A DNA stretch of 64,000 bases from Abelmoschus esculentus. Taxonomy: Eukaryota; Streptophyta; Magnoliopsida; Malvales; Malvaceae. The stretch lies in NCBI GenBank assembly GCA_035048815.1, contig JAUCBN010000046.1:9154999-9218998 (forward strand), given 5' to 3'. This document shows positions 58,001 through 64,000 of the stretch, in pieces (the stretch's first letter is position 1; each line of letters begins with the position of its first letter). Under the pieces are notes generated by a model. It was not told the origin of the DNA, searched no databases, and saw nothing but the letters and a program-made list of their open reading frames with translations. Position numbers and translations under genes: made by a program.

Positions 58001-59424
58001 GCTTTACGATATATCACAGGTCAGCATAAATTGAATAAGCGACATGCTAAATGGGTTGAATTTTTGGAGTCTTTTCCTTATGTCATACATTACAAAAAGG
58101 GTAAAGATAATGTCGTTGCTGATGCTTTATCACGTAGATATGTGCTTTTAAATTACCTTGATTCACATTTGATTGGATTTGCATATATCCGTGACTTGTA
58201 TGTTGATGATTCTGATTTTAGAGATAAGTATAATGCTTGTGAGAAAGGTGCAGATGGAAAGTTTTACAGGCATGATGGTTATCTTTTCAAAGAAAATAGG
58301 ATATGCATTCCACAGGGTTCAATGCGTGATATTCTGATCCGTGAAGCATATGAGGGTGGATTGATGGGTCACTTTGGAGTCACCAAAACGTTACAGACAT
58401 TGAAAGAACATCTATTTTGGCCTAAGATGCGTAGAGACGTTGAAAGGTATTGTGAACATTGTGTGACATGTAAGAAAGCAAAATCGAAGGTTTCACCACA
58501 TGGTATGTACTTACCTTTACCTATTCCTGATTCTCCTTGGACTGATATTTCTATGGATTTTGTTTTGGGATTGCCAAGAACTAGGACAGGTAGAGATAGT
58601 ATTTTTGTTGTGGTTGATAGGTTCTCTAAAATGGCACATTTTATTGCATGCCATAAGACTGATGATGCTGTTAATGTGGCTAACTTGTTCTTTAGAAATG
58701 TTGTACGTTTGCATGGTATTCCTAGGTCGATTGTTTCTGACAGGGATGTAAAGTTTTTGAGTCACTTCTGGAGGACTCTTTGGAGCAAATTAGGTACGAA
58801 ACTCATGTTTTCTACTACTTGCCATCCCCAAACTGATGGACAAACTGAGGTTGTTAACAGAGTTTTATCTACTTTACTTCGTTCCATCATTAAAAAGAAT
58901 ATCAAGACTTGGGAAGATTGTTTGCCACATGTTGAGTTTGCGTATAATCATGCTGTACATTCTGCTACTAAGATGTCACCATTTGAGGTTGTTTATGGTT
59001 TTAACCCTATTACGCCTCTAGATTTGTTACCTTTGCCATAGGAACAAGTGACGAACAGGGACGGTCAAGCAAAAGCAGAATATGTGAAGAAGTTGCATCA
59101 ACAGGTGAAGGAGAATTTAGAACGAAGGACTCAACAATATGAAAAGCAAGCAAACAAAGGAAGGAAGCGAGTCACCTTCGATGTTGGTGATTGGGTTTGG
59201 GTTCATTTTCGAAAAGAACGTTTTCCAGCCCAACGACGGTCAAAGTTGTTACCAAGAGGAGATGGTCCTTTTCAGGTGTTGGCGAAAGTGAATGACAACG
59301 CCTACAAGATAGACTTACCGGGCGAGTACACTGTAAGTGCCACATTTAATGTTTCTGATTTAACCCGTTATGATGATTCTGTAGATTTGAGGTCAAATCC
59401 TTTTCAAGAAGGGGGAATAATGTG
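55037..59424 (+). pseudogene. gag-pol of F1, broken, RT active site changed
   Basis: Gag starts MTGSDDRSHGGDQPPD. A frameshift near 55195 and another near 55685 follow. Then come TAA (where a Gln is expected), TGA, and two stops inside the zinc knuckle (56002 and near 56029, so two of its conserved residues are lost). The protease has IIDSGSCTNV. A TAG follows RGIEH at 56877. RT runs from GYIRESLSPCAVPVLLV to the motif YFNDILIYS: the first catalytic Asp of YFDD is Asn (57366-57368). A frameshift lies near 57545. RNase H (IECDASGVGIGVVL, HTDHEALRYI) and integrase (DISMDFVLGLP, VSDRDVKF, DGQTEVVNRVLS, catalytic residues kept) form a 437-codon frame to a TAG at 59039. The C-terminal part ends DLRSNPFQEGG at the polypurine tract. 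Confidence 0.92.
59406..59417 (+). other. polypurine tract of F1
   Basis: AAGAAGGGGGAA directly before the 3' LTR. Here the pol frame meets a TGA two codons into the LTR, and the LTR-borne frame (GPITRSKAKK) is offset by one base. Confidence 0.88.
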
Positions 59425-60660
59425 AGCACATCAATGCAAGCACAACATGATCCGGAGGTCTTGCCACAAGGACCTATTACTCGTTCTAAGGCAAAGAAAT
59501 TCAGGGAAGTACTTTTCCTTACTTGTGCTTCAATTCCAGATTCATTCGATAATGTTTGTGCCTTAGAACATAGGCTTTATAATGTGTTCCATGCTGATAT
59601 GTGACATATTAGACTATACTACTTATTATATATGTTTAAGTATGTATATATGCTATTAAGTATGTTTTAAGGTTTCGTTTGATAGAGTTTATTATGTTTC
59701 TAACTTATTTATACGTTCTTGTGTGTTTTTGAATAAGTTTACAAGTGTTTCAACCTTGTGTTTTACGAATGGATCTTTGTGCTGTTTTCCAGTATAGGTA
59801 AACAGAGGTGTACCAGTGAGTTACGAAATGGATTCTTGTACTGTTTTCCAGTATAGGTAAACAGAGGTGTACCAGTGAGTTACGAAATGGATTCTTGTAT
59901 TGTTTTCCAACATAGGTAAACAGAGGTGTGCCAGTGTAAGAGCAGGCCAAACACATCCCTTCTTTTGGAATGATGGACGGCAACAAAGGATAAGGATGAT
60001 GGGTTTCTCATTCAAATTCAAACAATTAACACATGTTTAATGTGTTTTATGAGCCCAAACATGTGGCTGATATGAATGGAGCCTAGATGCAAGTTATTAA
60101 GCATTTGAATTTAATTTCAGCCAAGTATTCAAATTCGGCCAACTCCTTCATTCTCCTATATATTCTGAAATTTTTGTAAAGACAAGGAAACACACACTTT
60201 GAATAAAATTTATATTTGAGAGTTTTTCTCTTATTTGGTTCTTTTTAGAACTTTTCTGACATTCAAACTTGTTTTTGATTGTCAAATTCTTGATACTTCA
60301 GGTTCCTAGATTGCTATCTAGAGGGTCCAAGTCCTTTTGACGTTAAACAGATTCGATTCGGTTTTGCTCAGTATATTGTGCAGGTTCTTTCGAGTTTAGC
60401 GTGTCCAATTCGATCCTGCAACTTTCTGTCCTTTTCTTATCTCTTTCACTTTTCGTTTTATTTTACTTCATTGTTTTCCTATGTAGGTAAACAATGTAAA
60501 AATTATCTTCAAACGCCCAAATTATTATACTTATTTCCTATATAGGTAATCAGTGTAAACACATGACTGTTTATGTTTTTCTTTTGCAGGAACTCGCTTA
60601 CAACATTCCTAGATCCGCAACTTACGAAGAAAGTCCGTTTCGACAGGCTACCTCGTATCA
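59418..60660 (+). repeat. 3' LTR of F1
   Basis: 1243 bp. It begins TAATGTGAGCACATC, so the second base of the usual TG is A, and ends GGCTACCTCGTATCA. It has the same three-unit tandem repeat as the 5' LTR (59764-59936) and an extra 10 bp near 60566. Confidence 0.95.
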
Positions 60661-60665
60661 GTATA

Positions 60666-61696
60666 CGAGCTCGTTGAGCCTAGTATAATTCTTTCGCATT
60701 TAGTAAACTATCAAGCTCGCTTTTAGCAGAAATAAAGTTTTAGGTGTCCGCATCAGAGAGGTGTCGTTTGAGACACATATTAATGAAATCATTAAGCTGC
60801 GTAATCCGTTCATTGGATTTGATACGTTTATTCCTTTGCCAAGAGGACAGAAAACGTCTAATATCCTCAAGTTTAGCTAAAGATGATCGAGAATGGTTAG
60901 ACCAAATGGCACTAATTCGAGAGGAAACTTCCGGACTATCAGCCCAACAGTTTTCAAAATGAAAAAACTTGTTAGAGTGGCTGGGCTGGATAACTTGAGT
61001 TGGATTAGTATCCAATAGGATAGGACAGTGGTCAGAGCGAGCCTGAAAGAAAGAAATAGCTTGGAAGTTTGGAAAAGAGTTGAACCAGGCAGAATTGCCA
61101 AGAAAACGATCAATTCGTTCCATAATAAATTCTGCTTGACGCCCTGATCTAGTCCAAGTGAACCATCCAGATGAGGGCTTGCAATCAAAGAGACCATTCC
61201 TTGAGAGACAATCTCTGAAATTATTAATTTGTGATCTCGCACGACAGATACCGCTTCGTTTTTCATTATCACAGAGAATTTCATTAAAATCCCCTCCTAG
61301 AAGCCAAGGAAGGGAAGAGGTAGATTGTAAAGAATCTATCAATTGCCAAGTTTTATATTTGTTTGCAGTCTCAGCAAACCTATGTAATCCTGAAAAATGG
61401 AACTGTGACTGCCCAATGGATATAGTAACATCAATATGTCGATCCGAGTAAGAAAGCAAATTAATGGTGGTTTTAGTGTTCCAAAGGAGAGCTAGCCCTG
61501 TACAAGAATGGCTAGAGTCAATAGTTATGCAACCTTGCATTCCTAATTTAATCCTAATACGGTCCATATAGTGTTTGTTTAATCTAGTTTCACAAAGGAA
61601 CAAGCAGTCGGCATCATGCTTGGAGGTAGCATGTTGAAGAGCAAGAACTGCCTGGGTGTTGCCAAGACCCTGACAGTTCCAACATAATAATTTCAT
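60666..61696 (-). pseudogene. LINE-d ORF2, endonuclease part
   Basis: Starts MKLLCWNCQGLGNTQAV at 61696. A 318-codon frame gives the complete endonuclease: FLCETRLNKHYMD, SYSDRHIDVTI, LGGDFNEIL, the WFTWTRSGRQAEFIMERIDRF substrate motif, and SDHCPILL. It ends near 60740 by a frameshift; the rest (ELDSLLNAKELY, then a TAG where Trp is expected) leads to the F1 insertion. Joined across F1 it continues into QWLEHGDKN at 53049. It would nick target DNA at T-rich/A sites. Confidence 0.9.
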
Positions 61697-62130
61697 TTTG
61701 CTCGGCGGGGTTGAACCACGTCAACCACCGCCAGAGAGTTTTTAACGCTGCTCATCCCAGCTATTTTAGTGATGGTACTGGTCAAAGTACAAAACCATTT
61801 TTTGGTGTCTATAGGCCGAAAACCTTGAATCAAACCAGACATTACACCAGGAAAGATGATAATAAAAGCCCAGGAAAAGGTTGATATTTCGTGAAAAACA
61901 AAACAAAAAATAGATAGTGTGCTTGTTGGTATGCCTGTGATTGGATCTAACCAGTCATCCTTGGAGATATAAAAGTAACCTGTACCTCGCTGGGTTGAGA
62001 GTAATACACCATAATTGGTGTTAGTAAAAACCCTTAACAAGGGTGGTATATTTATATAAGTGGCAACTAGAAAAGAAAAGGTACAAAAAGAAGCAAAATT
62101 TTGATATCTAGAATTTGAATGTCCGTGGAT
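61697..62130 (-). other. LINE-d upstream segment of unusual sequence
   Basis: The first 75 bases upstream of ORF2 are the conserved ORF1/ORF2 junction (plus strand: GGCGGGGTTGAACC, AGAGAGTTTTTAACGCTGCTC). Beyond 61775 the sequence differs from ORF1 of LINE-a and LINE-e. A 115-codon minus frame (62040-61693, with SKDDWLDPITGIP) ends just before ORF2, its last part being the shared junction. I cannot name its N-terminal part; it may be a diverged or replaced ORF1 end. Confidence 0.45.
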
Positions 62131-62501
62131 TATGACATCAAAGGAAGATAGTGCATAAAAGAGGAAAACAACAACACTATGAAATAAAAAAGATACAACA
62201 ACATAATAAGAAAGAGAAAAGAAAAAGAAACAATAAAAAAATAGAGAGAGTAAAAAAACAAGGCAATAAAGATATTACTAAACCAAATAAAAGAAGGCTT
62301 CGAAACAAAAACCCTAAAAACATAGCTAAAACAACTGCGCATCCCTAACTTGGTCCTAAAAAAGATCAAAACAAAAATAAGCCTAGAAAAAAGAAAAAGC
62401 AAAAACAGAAAAACGGCTTCATGCTTATGGATAGCACGTTGCAAAGCTTGAACTGTCTGGGTGTTGCCAGTACCCGGACAGTTCCAACATAAGTTTATCA
62501 T
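62131..62501 (-). pseudogene. LINE-e ORF2 start, disrupted by A/T-rich sequence
   Basis: Opens MINLCWNCPGTGNTQTVQALQ, the endonuclease start. After about 33 codons the expected ETRL region is replaced by a low-complexity stretch, A-rich on the plus strand (62150-62410). In its middle a short motif returns (RTKLGMRS, against RIKLGMQG in LINE-d). The endonuclease is lost. Confidence 0.75.
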
Positions 62502-62509
62502 TTGGCTCG

Positions 62510-63882
62510 GCGGGGTTGATCTGAGTCAACCTCCGCCGGAGAGTTTTTTGCGCTACTCATCCCAGCTTTCTCAGTAGGTGCTTTGCTAGTCGCTCGAGGC
62601 CGTTTAAGCCTTGTATTCTCATATGAAGGTGGAGTTCTCTTAGTACCTCTACTTGTAGTAGACCGTACAATTCGCTTGGGGGTTGGTGCAGTGTCAGCGA
62701 CCTCCTAGAAGTCTTGGTCATTGGCGAGATCATCCTCCAAATCTTGGAGTTCAGGTTCCAGAAGGCTCACTTCCCCAGTGTTGTTATGGTTGTTTGTCAG
62801 GTAGTAATATGAGAGCTTAGATCGGGAGGAGCCATTTGCAATGGTTGTGGACGACAACGACGCGCAGATAGTTTACTAGCAACCGTTGGAAGGAGTCTGG
62901 GTCCAAGCGGGATAATATGCGAGGGATTATTACTAGGGATAGTAGATTCAATATCATCAGCCGCAGGAGGTGCCATAGGGGCTTTACCTTTCCCATTGGT
63001 ATTGAATGGAGAAGACAGCATCGGGCCTTTATCCTTGTTGTTTGTGTTGGAGGTTTGGGAGGATGTTGGTGTCAATTGAGCAATGGTATCGTTGGCAATA
63101 TAACGAATGCGACCTCTTTGTGTAGGTTGCACTTCCTTCTTTTTAGGAACATGTTGTAGCCAATGCCATATAGGAGTTGCTCAGGCCGTGAATCTTCTGG
63201 GATAGAAGAAAAATCCAGAGAGTGACCAATTCTGCCACAACAGTGACAAATTATAGGGAGACGTTCATATTGAAGCAGGCAGAACCTTGTAGAGGGCCCC
63301 CCACCTATGGCTACACAACGCTTAATAGGTTGCGTAACATCCAGAGTCAATCCAACCCGCAAGTAGTCAACCATGCTGAAATCGATTTTCCTAGTGTCGA
63401 TTTTTGTTACTGTTCCTATTATGGACCCTAGTGATTCGCCAATATTATTAGCAGATTCCTCCGATGTAAGGAAGATGTGTGGAATGTTGTATATGCGCAC
63501 CCAAATATTCATCTTTGTAAAGGCATGATCTTCAAGGTTGATAGTAGGATTGTACTGGGTGAGAGCAAGCCATTCATCCTTAAGTCCAAGGTCCCCTGGC
63601 CAGGATATCATCCTTGATCTTCGCATCTTTGAAGCGGATGAGAAACAGATGTGGTTTCAAGATTCGTATAGAAACCAGTTTGGCCATGGTCCAGATGCCA
63701 GTAAAAGCTTTGACGATCACCTGATCATCAATCTCTTTGGAGGATACAAGATTCCCTAGTAGGGTGGATTGTGTTTCTTCTTCTGAGAAATCCCAAGGGA
63801 TACTAGGTTGGAAGATAGTCGCCTGCTCATCAGCAGTAAATTGAAGATTGTCAAGTTGTTGGAGGAAGGTCTTGGAATCCAT
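62510..63882 (-). pseudogene. LINE-e ORF1 (DUF4283 plus zinc knuckle), frameshifted
   Basis: MDSKTFLQQLDNLQF starts at 63882. Three overlapping frames (63882-63580, 63626-63072, 63132-62797) cover a DUF4283-like region (SIPWDFSEEETQ, KAFTGIWTMAKLVSIRIL, PHLFLIRFKD), a linker (MNIWVRIYNIP, TKIDTRKIDFSMVDYLRVGL, CVAIGGGPSTRF), then YERLPIICHCCGRIGHSLDFSS, a zf-CCHC_4-like knuckle whose last Cys is Ser. A Pro/Ser-rich tail and the basic end (62760-62510) follow. It binds element RNA in functional copies. Two frameshifts near 63600 and 63110 break it. Confidence 0.82.
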
Positions 63883-64000
63883 TGGTAAGAGGTTGGTAAA
63901 ATTAAAGGAATAATTGAGAGAGAAAGAGAGAGAGGGTCGTGTGGAATATATAGAAGATGAGAAAATATGAGAGGGGTGGGCAGATATATATAGGAGAGGA

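Larger units (their letters stand above)
53055..60660 (+). mobile_element. Ty3/gypsy element F1 (family 1), full length, nested in LINE-d
   Basis: A 7606 bp element: 5' LTR 53055-54284, primer site, leader, gag-pol, polypurine tract, 3' LTR 59418-60660. Target duplication GTATA at 53050-53054 and 60661-60665. The LTRs differ by 13 bp in length, explained by a 10 bp, a 2 bp and a 1 bp indel, and by about 14 substitutions over 1230 bp counted by hand. The insertion is therefore young, yet the coding region is heavily damaged. Confidence 0.96.
49904..62130 (-). mobile_element. LINE-d (plant L1), split by gypsy F1
   Basis: The 3' end follows AGAACCCATTGAATTTT of the satellite at about 49904. ORF2 runs to 53054, is interrupted by F1, and resumes at 60661 (GTATA duplicated) up to the start codon at 61696. 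Upstream lies the ORF1/ORF2 junction block, then about 350 bp unlike the other LINEs, then LINE-e sequence. The 5' limit of about 62130 is where homology to LINE-e begins and is uncertain. Confidence 0.88.
62131..64000 (-). mobile_element. LINE-e (plant L1), 5' portion
   Basis: Contains leader (from at least 63960), ORF1, the junction block (plus strand GGCGGGGTTGATCTGAG at 62508) and the first part of ORF2. It is cut at its 3' side at about 62130, where LINE-d's 5' part begins, so the ORF1/ORF2 junction is present twice, 815 bp apart. Its right end is beyond the window. The leader near 63905-64000 is rich in GA on the plus strand. Confidence 0.8.

Noticed and set aside
62151..62348. Lys/Arg-rich 65-codon plus ORF
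   Set aside because: It is a product of the A-rich filler inside LINE-e ORF2.

Overview
The window is nuclear DNA of a flowering plant, probably a eudicot. This follows from plant-type L1 LINEs (endonuclease, reverse transcriptase, zf-RVT, RNase H), Ty3/gypsy chromovirus-like elements with a tRNA-Met primer site (TGGTATCAGAGC type), an AT-rich base composition and a roughly 170-175 bp tandem satellite. I found no intact host gene, rRNA, canonical tRNA or CRISPR array. Every recognisable coding region is a degenerate retrotransposon.

Layout. 1-980: two unrelated LTR pieces, the second ending inside a LINE. 981-3210: 5' part of LINE-a (minus). 3211-5870: satellite array (plus), with a 140 bp LINE tail. 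5871-8483: 5'-truncated LINE-b (minus). 8484-9765: satellite in inverted orientation. 9766-11843: LTR-like sequence. 11844-12653: satellite (plus). 12654-16935: LINE-c (minus). 16936-19929: unassigned AT-rich DNA with a degenerate repeat. 19930-36397: gypsy copy A (plus), split by a solo LTR (23848-25389) and by a whole gypsy copy B (26365-34831, minus). 36398-38811: pieces of other LTR elements. 38812-43984: unassigned, with minisatellites. 43985-49903: satellite interrupted by a solo LTR (44044-45663) and a gypsy fragment (46204-47632). 49904-62130: LINE-d (minus), split by gypsy element F1 (53055-60660, plus). 62131-64000: 5' part of a further LINE sequence (LINE-e, minus).

How the parts relate. 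The satellite is the oldest layer. Minus-strand LINEs enter it repeatedly at the same monomer position, an L1-endonuclease-like TTTT/AA site, and one such LINE tail was later amplified with the satellite. LTR elements then nested into LINEs and into each other; four junction sets are precise enough to give target duplications or an empty-site comparison (GTATA for F1, AGCTT for B, CATCC for the solo LTR). In gypsy copy B the pol frame runs through the polypurine tract about 60 codons into the 3' LTR. As I recall, this resembles the CRM (centromeric retrotransposon) chromovirus clade. With the satellite, it makes a pericentromeric or centromeric origin plausible but not proven.

The most notable biology is that F1 has the most similar LTR pair (about 1% divergence by eye), yet it carries many stops, frameshifts and an Asn in the reverse transcriptase YxDD motif. 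It was therefore probably copied in trans by a relative. Coordinates of degenerate boundaries are good to a few to tens of bases; LTR ends with target duplications are exact as read.
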